Shown here piece after piece: positions 22,986 through 34,267 of a stretch of DNA of 64,000 nt; positions within the stretch are counted from its first letter, which is position 1; each line of letters starts with the position of its first letter. Made by a program: the position numbers and the translations under genes. The stretch lies in contig JAUMIR010000002.1 of assembly GCA_030847615.1 (NCBI GenBank), positions 282,700,028 through 282,764,027 on the forward strand, read 5' to 3'. Origin of the DNA: Gambelia wislizenii. Its lineage: Eukaryota > Chordata > Lepidosauria > Squamata > Crotaphytidae. A model generated the notes under the pieces. It saw nothing but the letters and a program-made list of their open reading frames with translations. It was not told where the DNA came from and made no database searches.

Positions 22986-25796
22986 CCAGAAATGCATAAT
23001 GAAGAGAAAATCAGTTTCAAAATTTTCTAAAACTACATATTTCAAAGCAAATACCATGCTTTGTTTATTGTAGATAAAGCAGACTGGCTCTTGAGAAAAA
23101 AAACCATGAAATTTAAGTTGGAGAAGAAATAATTTTATTAACTGATTCAGCAAAAGTATGCCCCTCCACTCACTACTGGTCAAAGAAAGCCAAAATAAAC
23201 CCTAAGTGCCCCCATAATACTACAAAAAATAGCCTGAACCTTATTATAGGGAAAACAAACCCCCACATCGTTTCAGCCAATTGCACATTGTAGATAAAAT
23301 TCCTTCCCAGCCCCGTCAACCAGCTTGTAACCTCAGCTTATAACAAGGGGATGGGGTTAGTGATGAAAGACTGTGGGCAGGAGGGATGTAAGGAAAAACA
23401 ACACACAATAACAATAGGAAATATAGAATACAAATAACAAATGTGTTGATACAACAGTTGACTTCATCTGCAAGAGACTTTTCCTCCTCCTCTTCACATG
23501 TTCCACCCTTTCCTGATTGAGGACATGGGGGCACCTGTGGGAACCACAAAATTGTGTCAGCGTTGAGACTTCTGGTCCTCCTCCCAATCCACGCTGGTAG
23601 CGAAATCCCAGGAAGTGAGTATGTGGCCATAGCCACACTTCCTGCCCACGTGGTGTCATCATGGAAAGTCCCACAACCATCGCTCTCTCCATCTGCTGAC
23701 AGCCAAAAGAGATGTTGAAAGGTTACTGCCACAGGCAGGGAGCTGATGAGCCAAAGGAAGGAGATGATGGAATACCAACAGCAAGGGTGGAATAAAAGTG
23801 AAGACAGGAGTCTCTGGTTTTGCTTTGGCCCTATGGGATGCCCACCCACGCCAATTCTGAGACTGAAGGGGGTGCCAGGAGAGGTATCTCTCACTTCCCT
23901 CCCACCCAACTCTTCTGCTGACAATGAGGTTTACAAAAAAGCCAGGGCAGGAAGAAGCGAGGCAGGGTCTGGGAGGAAGAGAAGCAGGAATGGGAGGGAA
24001 AGTACCACAGCCCTCAAGTCATGGCATTCAATGCCCTTCTGGCCAAGCCTTCCTCTGGCCACCAGACTCTTTGGCTGGCAGAGCACAGTGTGGGGAAGAG
24101 GGAATGAACTGAGGCAAGAATCAGCTTTGGCTGCTGGAGACGAAGGGCAGGAGGAGCAGCACAGCCTCAGAAGTATAGGGAGACTAGGGTGGTTGCATTT
24201 GGGTGGTTGCTTTTAGGGTGTTGCCACTGTGCTCCATAATGGTGGCTACACAGGCCAAGGAGGGTTGGGTTGGGTTGGGGGTAATCATGGGAGAGACTGA
24301 GCACTCCATCTCCCCAGAGATGGTACTGAGGGGCAAAGATGGTCTTCCCCTCCACTTGAGGACAGATGACAACCATCCGCTCTTGGTCCTGCACTCCGTC
24401 TCTTAGGTGGTTCCTGGGAGACCACATCACCCAACATCCTCCTCCTCCAGGCCCGGGTCTCCTGCCAGCTATGGGTGGAGCTTGCTTGGGTCAGGAGGCG
24501 GAGCAGCACACCCACACCATTTCCCCTAAAAGCACCTTTTGAACTGCAGCACAGCCAGACAATCCTTTCCTGTGCCTTGGGGATCTGAAAAACAGGGAGA
24601 AATGGATTATTTCAGAAAGCTGTTTCTCCTCAAATTTTTGGCTGCCTTAGTTGGAAATCACTCAACAGGAAGGGGAAGGGCCTTCAAAGGACTCAACGGG
24701 AAGCCTGGTGTCCAGCTGAAAACCATTCATCCCACTTGCGTTCCTCCCAGGGACATTTTCGAATGAGGCACCTTCCAACACATCCCCTTGGCTCCATGCT
24801 AACCTCTGAGAAGGGGTGGTGAGTGGAGCCAAACCTCCTCCCTTATCCAGATAGACTGAGGAGTCCAGCCCAGAAGGTATTCAGGCCTCTGCTTGGTCAT
24901 CTTCTTCTCCTGCTCTTTCCCAGCTCTGTCCTGAGAACAGAGGTGAAGGACAATTGGTGTTCTACTCCCAAGTGGCAAGATCAGCCAGGTGAAGAATGAC
25001 CTTAGATCCTTGGATGAGATTAGCTTCCCTTTCACTTAGAACAGGTTCACCTGATCCAACGGAGGTGCAGGCTCCCACTCCAATTCTTCCAGGCTGCTCA
25101 CGTCATCCAGAGTATTATATTCCTCCTCTGTGGAGCCCTGGCAATGAAAGTCATTGTTTTCAACCAAGAGCCATCACTTGCCACAAGCCAGGACTGAAGG
25201 TGCCACATGAATTCAAAGGACACAATAAAAGAGGCTGTGGAAAGTTATAATTTTTTAAAAGATATATTTCTTGATAACTTTCTCTTTCCTCTTTGGGCTC
25301 CCAAGTTGCAACTTCCAAGAAAGGCACTGTGAATGTCTTTTCTTCAGAGCTTTGACATCAAAAGCATAATCAACAAGTGCCAAATTTTATCCCAGTGGTT
25401 GAGTCTCGGCCTTGCCGATCCTGCAATATCCCTTGTAGCTGCTCCTTTTCATAAGAGGGACATCCTCCAGCCCACCCTCACCCTCACGTTTCAGAAGGGC
25501 AGCCATTTCTTCCTTACTCAAGTGCTGGAAGACTTCCATCTCAAAACACCTCTTCTGGGGGACTCCATCCCTCTATGAAAAAAGATCCCCCGTGTGTAAC
25601 ATTATAAAGTCCAAAGAGAAATCCTCCAGTACTAGACCACGGGTGTCTTCTCTCCTAACCCAACACTGTCCACCAAGCCAGCTCCCTCTGGGTAGTTTGC
25701 AGGCATGTTGTTGAGGCAACACATTCTCTTCCCTCTTCTGAAATCTGAACACTAGTGGGTCCTTCAATGGGATACTGACACTGAGTAAGGAGGATC

Positions 25797-25915
25797 CTGT
25801 TCTCCACAGTCATCGTGCAATGCTGAAACTTCTACAACATTCTGGCTCTTTTAACAGAAAAATATAAAGAATATAAATAAAAATTTGGAGTAATATTACT
25901 GGGAACAATGGTTTT
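25797..25915 (-). repeat. Inverted duplicate of the SINE 5' end at 31.49-31.61 kb
   Basis: About 118 bp here are the reverse complement of 31489-31608, including AT-rich DNA upstream of the SINE (TAAATAAAAATTTGGAGTAA), so it is not a simple SINE insertion. The left junction sits in CTGAGTAAGGA, a string also present (reverse-complemented) inside the SINE. Confidence 0.85.
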
Positions 25916-25974
25916 ATTGTTGTCACTAAGATACCAGTATCCTATTAGGGTTATGCGAGAGCCATTGGGCTCAG

Positions 25975-26345
25975 CCATGGTTCTTAACTGTCAGGAAATT
26001 TCCAAGCTTGCTCAGTATGATATCCCTTCAAATATTTCAACATGGATATCAAGTCACCTCTCAGCCTTCTCTTCTCCAGGCTAAACATGCCCAGCTCCTG
26101 AAGCCACTCCCCATAGAGACCTTCCACCATCCTTCTAAATATCCTTCCTGAATTGTGCTGCCCAACACTGGACACAGGTGAGGTCTGACCAAAGCAGAAT
26201 GGAGTGGTACTATTACTTCCCTTGATCTAAACACTATATTCCTATTAATGCAGCCTAATATCACGTAGGCTTTTTTTTTTTGCTGCTCCTGCATCACACT
26301 GCTAACTTACGTTCAACTTGTTGTCCACACTTTCTTTTCTTTGAA
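25975..26345 (-). mobile_element. CR1 LINE fragment, minus orientation
   Basis: Reverse-complement CR1 C-terminal coding blocks are visible (CCAGGCTAAACATGCCCAGC, GGACACAGGTGAGGTCTGAC, and a CATCACACTGCTAAC end). It is 5'-truncated and lacks the usual tail at its left end. Confidence 0.8.
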
Positions 26346-26405
26346 GAAATCTACACCACTACATTAATTGCTAATAAACAAAAAAAAATTATGTTACTGC
26401 CTATA

Positions 26406-27182
26406 CAGTTGTCCCTTGACATTCGCGGGGGTTAGGTTCCACGGACCCCCGCGAATGTCAAAAAACCGTGAATATTGATTGCCCTCCCTCCACCCTCCCC
26501 AGGCCTTCACGGAGCCTTCCAAGGCTCCGTGAAGGCCTCTGAAACCCTCCCCCCTCTCTCCCCGGGGCCTTCACGGAGCCTTGGAAGGCTCTGTGAAGGC
26601 CTCTGCGGCCTCCCCCCACCCTCCCCAGGCCTTCACGGAGCCTTCCAAAGCTCCATGAAGGCCTCCCCCCATCCTCCCCCCTCCCTCCCCGGGGCCTTCA
26701 CGGAGCCTTCCAAGGCTCCGTGAAGGCCTCCGCGGCCTCCCCCCGAACTCCCCAGTCCTTCACGGAGCCTTCCAAGGCTCCGTGAAGGCCTCCCCCCACC
26801 CCCCACCCTCCCTCCCCGGGGCCTCCCCCCACCCTCCACAGGCCTTCACGGAGCCTTCCAAGGCTCCGTGAAGGCCTCCCCCCACCCTCCACCCTACCTC
26901 CCCGGGGCCTCCCCCCACCCTCCCAAGGCCTTCACGGGGCCCGGTGGAGGCCTCGCCAGCCCTCCCCCTCCCACGCCGGGCCTTCACGGAGCCTTCTAAG
27001 GCCCCGTGAAGGCCTCCCCGGCCCTCCCGTATCCCTCCCCGGGCCTCCCCCCTCCCACCCCGGGCCTTCACAGGGCCTCCAGGAGGCCCCTTGTCGTGGT
27101 TTTGGGAGGGCAGGGGGCCCTCCCAAAACCACGAATAATCAAAACCGCGAATGCTAAGTTTGCGAATGTGGAGGGGCAACTG
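26406..27182 (+). mobile_element. Pogo/Tigger-like non-autonomous element with palindromic array
   Basis: It starts CAGTTGTCCCTTGACATTCG and ends with the inverted CATTCGC/CAACTG version, flanked by TA (26404-26405, 27183-27184). Ends of this style (CAGT-GTCCCT, subterminal hairpin around GGTTCCACGGACC) are typical of Tc1/mariner pogo-Tigger MITEs. The interior holds about eight imperfect units of a 36-bp palindrome (GGCCTTCACGGAGCCTT plus its complement, first at 26502-26537), separated by C-rich spacers. No transposase is present. Confidence 0.8.
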
Positions 27183-27204
27183 TATTGGTGTCAAATTATG
27201 TAAT

Positions 27205-27418
27205 ATAATAGCCTCCCCTTATCCACCGGGGATTGGTTTGGGGGGGGTGAATACCAAAAACTGTGGATAATAGCAAATGCCATTAAAAATAATGGGACTT
27301 CTGGTTTAAAATATGGTAAGGAACTGCCTTGGAGGACCTAGAAAATGGCTAGACAGGACTGTGGCTAGACTGAATCAGTGGATAGTGAATCATTGGTACA
27401 GGGGTCCTACTGTAATCT
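27205..27418. mobile_element. Small Tigger-like MITE
   Basis: It begins TAGCCTCCCCTTATCCACCG and ends ACAGGGGTCCTACTGTA, a form common at ends of pogo/Tigger-derived elements, with internal CCATTAAAAATAATGGGACT. The two ends match only partly, so exact borders are uncertain. Confidence 0.45.
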
Positions 27419-28439
27419 GAACATCCTGTACTGTGAATAGGTTAGGTTACATTGACCTGAGATAAACATATGGGGCCCCGAAAATAAAGTGTTGTAGGAC
27501 CCCCCAAAATCCCTTAAACTGGCCCCGAACAAGGGCTCCTACTGGACGCTCACCACTGCAGTGCTCAGAGCTCTTTGCAAGAGAGTTTGCATTTCCAAAT
27601 GAAAGTGGAAACTTGGACTTCAGGAATTTTCTTACTCCATGAGTTATGCAATCAGAACTTAGCACTACGGGGTGCACATGTGCCTCATCTGCCTCTTTCA
27701 CCATCCCCCTTAGGGATGGTCTGCATAACCTTGCTGTCTCCTCTCCCCTCTCAGCAGACAATGACGTACCTGGCTTAAGGTGGCGTGGGCTCCCCCATGT
27801 GGCTCTTCAAGCTGTCAGTGCCACAAACTGTGTCCACTTGCTCTTCTCTTGAATCCTGTGGAGCAGTGTCATTTGTTTATTCCCTCATGCAGAAACCAGA
27901 TATGGAGTGGTTGGAGAGGGCAACCAAAGGGAAGCTATGGGGAAAGGGCAAAGGAGATGTAGAAGGGATGGATGTGGGAAGGATAAAGGGTTTGGCCTTT
28001 GATACTGGCACATCCCTGCCTCCAAGCCCAACCCTGCTTGGCCAACTATAAGGAGACCCTCTCCTCTGCTGGCTCATCAAATGGGAGGTTAAGGCCTGAG
28101 GCTACATCCAAGCCCACCTGCCCCCATACTGGCCTTCCTGCAAGAAGGTATCCAAAGTATGGGAAATGCATAGGAAGAGTCAGCAGGGGAGGAGAGGGAA
28201 CTGACCCATTTGTCAGGTGGGCTTCTGCCTTTCCTTCCTTACCAACATGGTGGGAGAGACTTCCAGAGCGCAGGTCACCACACACTAGTCTTCAACCCCA
28301 CGTAGTCCAATTCTGGGGCACTGAGAGGAGAAGGAAGTTGCACCGTGAAAGCAGTGTGCATAAAGCACAGACACTACAACCCCACCCCACAAGACAGCTT
28401 CCCCAAGCTTAAGGAGAGAAATCCATGATTACAGTTTAA

Positions 28440-29845
28440 CTTTTTTAAAAATCAAGGGTACTATATATAAAAAATGGTCTTAATGTACAACAAAGCATTC
28501 AAAATTATATTGATATCCTAGCATCCTTTACATTATTAAAAAACCTGTTGTAGAACGGGAAAAATAATGAAGAGGTAAGTTAAGCATATCTGAGTTATAT
28601 TTGGTTGGAATTAAGGGAAATCATTCTTGTGGGAAATTTTGTTATTGTGTTTATTTTGACTGTATAGATATTCATGCAGCTTATTTGTTCCCAGAAGGGT
28701 TTTTTTAACTTTAGTTTCTTTGTTTTTATTAGTTGTTTTAATTTTTTGTTGTTTTTATTAGTTGTTTTCCCTACTTTATTATTTGCTATGCAAGGGGTAA
28801 AAGGCATTTACACATATAAGTATATAGAAGCATTCAATTTCATACAAATTCCTTGACCTCAATGTATTCTATAAAAAATAAACTAAAAAGAAAAAGAAAA
28901 ACCTGCAAGTAAATGTTCCCAACAAATTGAAAAATCTATAGCTTAACATCCTGACATTAAACACATTTTAAAAAACGGATTGAAAAGATGGTGACAGACA
29001 ATTTACCAATCATGGGCAGGATTTTCATGATAAAAATGATAGCACTGCCACCGCTGTTTCTTCGAAACACTTTGTGAAGGAAGTTAGAAATCCAAATACG
29101 CTCTATGTGAAACACCTTATCATAGGCAGGGGAAGAGAAATAACTGCCACATCTGTGAATTGGGGCATCTGCCTTTCCCTCTTTACTAACATGTTGGGAG
29201 AGACTTCCACAGCACAGGTCACACACTGCTCTTCAACGCCAGATCCTTTTGGCTCTGGGGCCCTGAAAGGAGAAACAAGCCACGCCATGTAAGCAGTGTG
29301 CGTAAAGCAGCAGTCACTACAAACCCTCCTCAGAAGACAGCTTCCCCTAAGTTAATGAGAGAGATCCATGATTACAGATTGTTTTTTCTTTTTTAAAAAA
29401 AATCCAGGGTACTGTATATAAAAATTGACAACAAAAAATTCTATTGATATCCTGGCATCCTTTACACCATTGAAAACCTGCAAGTAAATGTTTCCAATAA
29501 ATTGAAAAACCTCTAGTTTAACATCCAGACATTAAGGAAATCTTTGAAAAGGGATTGAAAAGATGGGGACAGATAATTTAACAATGATGGGCAGGATTAG
29601 TGCTATAAAAACGATAGCACTGCCTCAGCTGTTTCTTGGAAAACACTTTCCAAAGGAAGCAGGAGATCCAAATACAGGCAGACGTAAAGCACATCTTTTG
29701 TAAAACATGGTATCATATCTTTGGGGAACCTCCGAAATGGTATGTAGGCATGGAAGATTGGGGGGGGGGCATGGGATCCACCTTGAGGAAAGGCAGGATG
29801 CGAAAGGCAAGAGGAGGATACATGGCAGGAGCACTCTTAGAATCA
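28440..29845. repeat. Diverged local duplication including a second B exon
   Basis: Blocks around 28.24-28.97 kb and 29.18-29.55 kb repeat each other (for example GTACTATATATA/GTACTGTATATA, then AACAAATTGAAAAA/AATAAATTGAAAAA). Both contain a B-type exon. The segment is otherwise AT-rich with no further gene. The right part, 29.60-29.85 kb, is found inverted in copy 4 at 63.11-63.36 kb. Confidence 0.6.
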
Positions 29846-30300
29846 TAGAAGTATAGAATCATAGAGTTGGAAAAGACCACAAGGCCATGCAGTCCGATCC
29901 CCTTTGCCATGCAGGAATACACAATCAAATCATTCCCAACACATGGCTATCTCGCCTCTGTGAAGTCGAACGCTTTCACGGCTGGCATCCAGAGATTTTC
30001 CTTGGGTTTTTTCCTGGCTATGAAGCCGTGTTCTGGAATTGTTTCTTTCTGAGGTTTTGCCTGCATCTACGGCTGGCTTCTTCCCGCCTCTGTTTTAATA
30101 TCTCCAAAGAAGGAGACTCCCCCACACTGCGAGTCAATGTATTCCACTTCCAAACAGCTGTTACTGTCAGGAAGTTCTTCCTAATGTTTGGGTGGAATCT
30201 CTTCTCCTATAGTTTGCACCCATTGCTCAGTGTCCTAGTCTTTGAAGCATCAGAAAACAAGCTTGCCCCATCCTCAGTATGACATCCCTTCAAATATCTA
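29846..30300 (-). mobile_element. CR1 LINE 3' end, with an internal foreign segment
   Basis: It starts with the CR1 tail in reverse (GAATCATAGAAGTATAGAAT) and runs through the C-terminal region. Positions about 29957-30092 are a foreign block (TTTTGCCTGCATC, GGCTGGCTTCTTCCC) of the Penelope-like type. The CR1 lies in the A exon equivalent to 6068-5986 of copy 1. The whole composite recurs inverted at 62.66-63.11 kb. Confidence 0.75.
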
Positions 30301-30505
30301 AACATGGCTGTCATGTCCCCTCTCAATCTTCTCTTCTTCCAAACAGCTGTTACTGTCAGGAAGTTCTCCCTAATGTTTGGGTGGAATCTCTTCTCCTATA
30401 GTTTGCACCCATTGCTCAGTGTCCTAGTCTCTGGAGCAGCAGAAAAAAAGCTTGCCCCATCCTCAGTATGATATTCCTTCAAATATTTGAAGGTGGATGT
30501 TTTTG
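30301..30505 (-). repeat. Tandem second copy of a CR1 segment
   Basis: 30337-30500 repeats 30147-30310 with few changes (GGAAGTTCTTCCTAATGTTT against GGAAGTTCTCCCTAATGTTT), so about 190 bp of CR1 was tandemly duplicated. Confidence 0.75.
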
Positions 30506-30511
30506 CCCATA

Positions 30512-30535
30512 TTATTATTATTATTATTATTATTT
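30512..30535. repeat. (ATT)n microsatellite
   Basis: Eight consecutive ATT units follow the CR1 duplicate. Confidence 0.9.
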
Positions 30536-31060
30536 AAAAACTCTTTACTGTCAGAGATCTTGCATGGGGTTTACAACAGGACTGGAGAAAATGTAGGCCA
30601 CATCAATGCCTTAAAGCCATTTGGGGGGCACAGGGGGTATCTAGCACCTCAAATTTGGGGATTGATTTTTTTTTCCAACTGAAAATAGCCCCACTTTCTA
30701 GGTAGTGTTGGGAGAAATCTGTGACATCTCCCCCCCCCAGTTGTTTTAGGTCAAAGAAAAAACTTTATTTAACCAGAATGTAAACCAGAAGTGTTAAGCT
30801 GACGCTACTCCTGGCTTAAAACAGTCCCTGGGCTCCAAAAATGTGTTGTTGTTTTTAGTTTTAGTGTTTAAGTTTTTAAAAAAATAGAAAAAAGGTTTAC
30901 AAATTTTAAAACCTGAGAGGTGCATGTGTTGGCCTTCAAAAGGACTTGCGTGGGGTCAGTATGACCCCCTCAACCCTCAGCAGTTGCCTACCCCTGGCTT
31001 ACAGTGTCAAGTGAACCACTGAAGTTTAGAAATCCATAAGTATGTATGGTATGACTCTTC
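30536..31060. other. Spacer without recognised gene
   Basis: A/T runs and short low-complexity blocks (poly-C near 30.73 kb) are visible. I see no coding potential or element ends that I can name. Confidence 0.3.
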
Positions 31061-31180
31061 CCACACACACACACAGACACACACAGACAGTGATTTCCTG
31101 CGTGGCAGGGGGTTGGACTGGATGGCCCTCGTGGTCTCTTCCAACTCTACATTTCTATGATTCTATGATTCTATGTGAAA
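31061..31180 (+). repeat. (CA)n repeat and CR1 3' tail
   Basis: A CA-rich run at 31061-31088 is followed by a CR1 tail fragment (GGTTGGACTGGATGGCCCTC, then ATTCTATGATTCTATG). A second tail fragment with the same approach sequence is at 31405-31482. Confidence 0.8.
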
Positions 31181-31404
31181 TAATTGGTTCCATCTAATTT
31201 AGCAAAGTTCATTGTTCCATTGACTCCAACCGTATCAGCAGGCCATTTACAAAACAAGTCACTTAAAAATGAAAACACACTCTTTGCTCCATGGGTTGTT
31301 TTTTCCAGTCAAACACAAACTCAAAATAAGCCCAATGCTCACTGCTACTTGCTTGCAAAAACACACAGGGGGGAAAAATGCACAAAGATACACACACAGA
31401 CCAT

Positions 31405-31482
31405 GATTTCCTGCGTGGCAGGGGGTTGGACTGGATGGCCCTCGTGGTCTCTTCCAACTCTACAATTCTATGATTCTATGAA
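31405..31482 (+). mobile_element. CR1 3' tail fragment
   Basis: GGTTGGACTGGATGGCCCTC and the ATTCTATGATTCTATG tail are clear. Both this and the tail at 31.09-31.18 kb are preceded by CACAGAC-type CA-rich DNA, which suggests a local duplication. Confidence 0.8.
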
Positions 31483-31539
31483 ACCACTGTTCCCAGTAAT
31501 ATTACTCCAAATTTTTATTTATAGTCTTTATATTTTTCT

Positions 31540-31765
31540 GTTAAAAGAGCCAGAATGTTGTAGAAGTTTCAGCATTGCACTATGACTGTGGAGAATAGGG
31601 TTTGAATCCTTACTCAGCCATGAATACCCACTGGTTGACCTTGGGCAAGTCACACTCTCTCAGCCTCAAAAGAAGACAAAGTCACACCCCCTTTGAACAA
31701 ACCTTGCCTAGAAACCCCCATGGTAGCTTCGCCTTAGTCACAAATGATTTGAAGGCACACAGGCA
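31540..31765 (+). mobile_element. tRNA-derived SINE, plus orientation
   Basis: The head has GACTGTGGAGAATAGGGTTT (box-B-like GGTTTGAATCC), then GACCTTGGGCAAGTCACACT, CTCTCAGCCTC and a tail with TTTGAAGGCACACAGG. Its first 70 bp and upstream flank also occur inverted at 25.80-25.92 kb. Confidence 0.75.
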
Positions 31766-31910
31766 AACACACACACATTCCTTTTGCAGGTTGAACTCAG
31801 CTGGTAGCAAGGGGAGGAAGCTGAAGACATAGAGGGAAAGGGAGGGAGGGGAGAGAAACCAGGACGTGTTAAGAGCAGCTGGAAAATGGGCTGGAGGGGA
31901 TCTATGTGGA

Positions 31911-32038
31911 AGGAAGGAAGGAAGGAAGGAAGGAAGGAAGAGAGAGAGAGAGAGAATGTCAGAAAGAAGGAAGGCAAAGAAAGAAGGAAGGAAGGGAGAA
32001 ACAGGGGGGATAAATAGTGAGAAAGAAGGGAGGGAGAG

Positions 32039-32077
<39 letters not shown>

Positions 32078-32150
32078 AGCCCTTTCTGAAGAGAGAGCAG
32101 GGGAGAAAGAGAAGGAAGGAGATGGCTCCCCCACACACACACACACACTC
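31911..32150. repeat. GGAA / GAAA / CA microsatellite cluster
   Basis: (AAGG)n at 31911-31940, (GA)n to 31954, a mixed purine stretch, (GAAA)n at about 32038-32078 and (CA)n at about 32133-32148. This all-purine strand yields spurious Lys/Glu/Arg-rich open frames. Confidence 0.95.
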
Positions 32151-32870
32151 AGCCCTCTCTGACACACGCCTGGCTGGCTTGCCTTTTGATGATCCTGGGA
32201 GGCGTTCTGTCTTTCTCTTTCTCTTTCCAGTTTGGGAGACTCTGGTGGCTTTTTTAAACCAGCAGGAGGTTTTCTCAGGAGGAGGGTTAGGATGGTTGGG
32301 GTTAGGCCCTCTGGCTGTGTGAGGCTCCCCGCAGATCCTGGGAGGGGCTCAGCCTGCGTCTGGGCTTGGTGGGGCAAGGAAGGCCGGGCACCTCTGGCAG
32401 CCCCACTCCCTGCCTCCCCCATTTGGCACTGTCTGGGCCTCCACCTCCTCTTCAGCTGCACCCAGTTTTTCCTTGGTCAGGAAATGTGGATGGCCACTGA
32501 GCCCCCCAGAGCCAGCACTGCTGGCTGCTCCCCCTGACTGCTCAGAGCAGGAGCCACAAGACCCCAGAGATGGAGGAAGAGAAGGAGGTGGGCAGGGGTG
32601 GGGGGCAGCAGCAGAAAGAGAGGGTGACCTGGGGGAGGGAAGCGGAGAAGGCAGCCGGAGAAGGTCTATTTTGGAGGCAGAAGTGGATGGGTGTGCATCA
32701 ATTGGTTTTGTGAGGTGTGGCGTTTGTGTTTCTTGAGTGTGGTAATTTATTTTTAAAAAATGTTTTGCCTAAATATCCCATTTTTTTTAAACGGCAAACA
32801 TTTCATAAAATGATCTATATAGAAATGAATGCAAAAGGACAGTGGGTGTGACGGTAACAGGTGTGTACAC
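32151..32870. other. Moderately GC-rich spacer of unknown origin
   Basis: This is unique to copy 2; it has no match in copies 1 or 3. Purine-rich blocks (GAGGAAGAGAAGGAGGTGGG) resemble low-complexity sequence. No splice-supported exon was found. Confidence 0.3.
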
Positions 32871-34267
32871 ATGGCAGGGGTCAGATTATGGTGGTCCTAA
32901 GCATTTGGGGCCACCATCCCCTCCCACTACCTGATCTCTTCTAGCAGGCAGCCCGATGCTGGAGGGCTGGACGAACAGCAGAGGCCCAGAGAATGCCAGG
33001 AAAAACCTGCCATGAGAAGGGGTCTCTGGTACGGGGCCCTTGGTAGTCTGCTCTGCCTGAAAGCCAGGTGGGGCAATTGGGGTCCCCACCAACACAGAAT
33101 GGGAGGAGTGTTCCCACATATCCTAGAATTGGCCAGACAGTGGGGTTCTTGGCCATACAGGTGGGGGGTTGTTCAGTTACTTTCCCAAGTTCTGGGGCAG
33201 AAGAAGAGAAGGGACAACCCCAGAGACCAACAGGTGGTAGCCTAGGAAGAAGCTCCCTCTCTTCAAAAATGGAAGCCCCAGGACTGCACTACATTGAAAA
33301 ACGACTCTACATCAAATGCGAGGGACCCCTGGTTAGTCACACCCCTTCTCTTTCTCCTACTATGGTGTCTCCTCCTCCAAACCCCTGATTCCCCTCCTCT
33401 TGGGGTCATTTTTCATCTCCCTCTCCTTTCTGAGGGGGATTTTGTGGGGCTGCTTTGCAAAGTCCTTGCAGCTGGTGGCCCCTTGCTGTGTGTCCCATGA
33501 CCCTCCTTCTGTCCCACCAATGCCAGGGGGTCAGCGCTTACTCTGAGCAGTCTGGTGAATGCCATTGTGTCCTCAAGGCACTGCAACCATTCGCTCAACT
33601 GGGGACCACTGTCAGGATCGATCCCAAGGGGTTTCCTCCTGCAGCTAAGTCCAGAGAGGGAATGAGCAGCCCTGGGCTGGATCGGAACCTCATTGTTAGG
33701 GTGACCGTGTAAACACAAAGGGCCCCGGAAGCCAGACACACAACTGCCACTTTCTGAATCTGTACAAGCATGGCAGATCTCCCTTAAAATTGGAAAGCAG
33801 TTGAACAAATTAAAAGTACTGGAAGAAATCAAAGTCCAACATATAATACAATGCCTGCAAAATCAATTCTAAAAGGCCTGGTGGAAGAAGAAGAAAAAAG
33901 ACCCTCTGCCATATTCCCACCAAATGTACTTGTGAATTACCAATATTTAGCTATATTAAGCAATTAAAAAGGGATGGTCTACTCTACTGTTTTCTGTATT
34001 GAGCAGGCTAGCTATTGCCCAAAAGCATCTTTTACCTATATTTTTGTTCTTCTTTGTGGCCATTCCACCATCAATGCATAAGAAAAAATTTACAAAAAGG
34101 CAAATAAGCTTAAAGAGGTTCATAGGAGAGGGGAAATCTTTCAAGTTCATAAATAGTTCCAAGTAGAGTCATACTTCATGGGAAAGTTAAGCTCTACCAA
34201 GCGCAGAATTCCATTATAATACTTTCCATTTGGTCCATAGAGCTAAACTCATAAAAGCTGATAACTC

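Larger units (their letters stand above)
25036..33598 (-). pseudogene. Array gene copy 2 (beta-1): decaying paralogue
   Basis: Recognisable exons: 33598-33542 (LSEWLQCLEDTMAFTRLLR, splice sites kept), 33052-33007 (B, open), an A exon broken by CR1 near 29.83 kb, 29262-29187 (B, open: APEPKGSGVEEQ), 28320-28243 (second B, 2 bp longer and stopped by TGA), 27855-27770 (A, stop 5 bases after its Pro-Pro codons), 25572-25518 (B, shifted by deletions and ending TGA before GTAAGG), and 25137-25036 (terminal A, ends LEWEPAPPLDQVNLF). The block equivalent to 3.05-4.38 kb of copy 1, with five exons, is gone and replaced by repeats. Loss is too extensive for the alpha-type product, although a shorter product from the intact exons cannot be excluded. 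Confidence 0.6.

Noticed and set aside
26475..27194. Gly/Pro-rich frames in the 26-27 kb GC-rich block
   Set aside because: They lie inside the pogo-like element and follow the tandem palindrome, not a gene.
31682..32461. Ser/Leu/Phe-rich minus-strand frame of 259 codons
   Set aside because: It is the complement of purine microsatellites (GGAA, GAAA); composition explains it.
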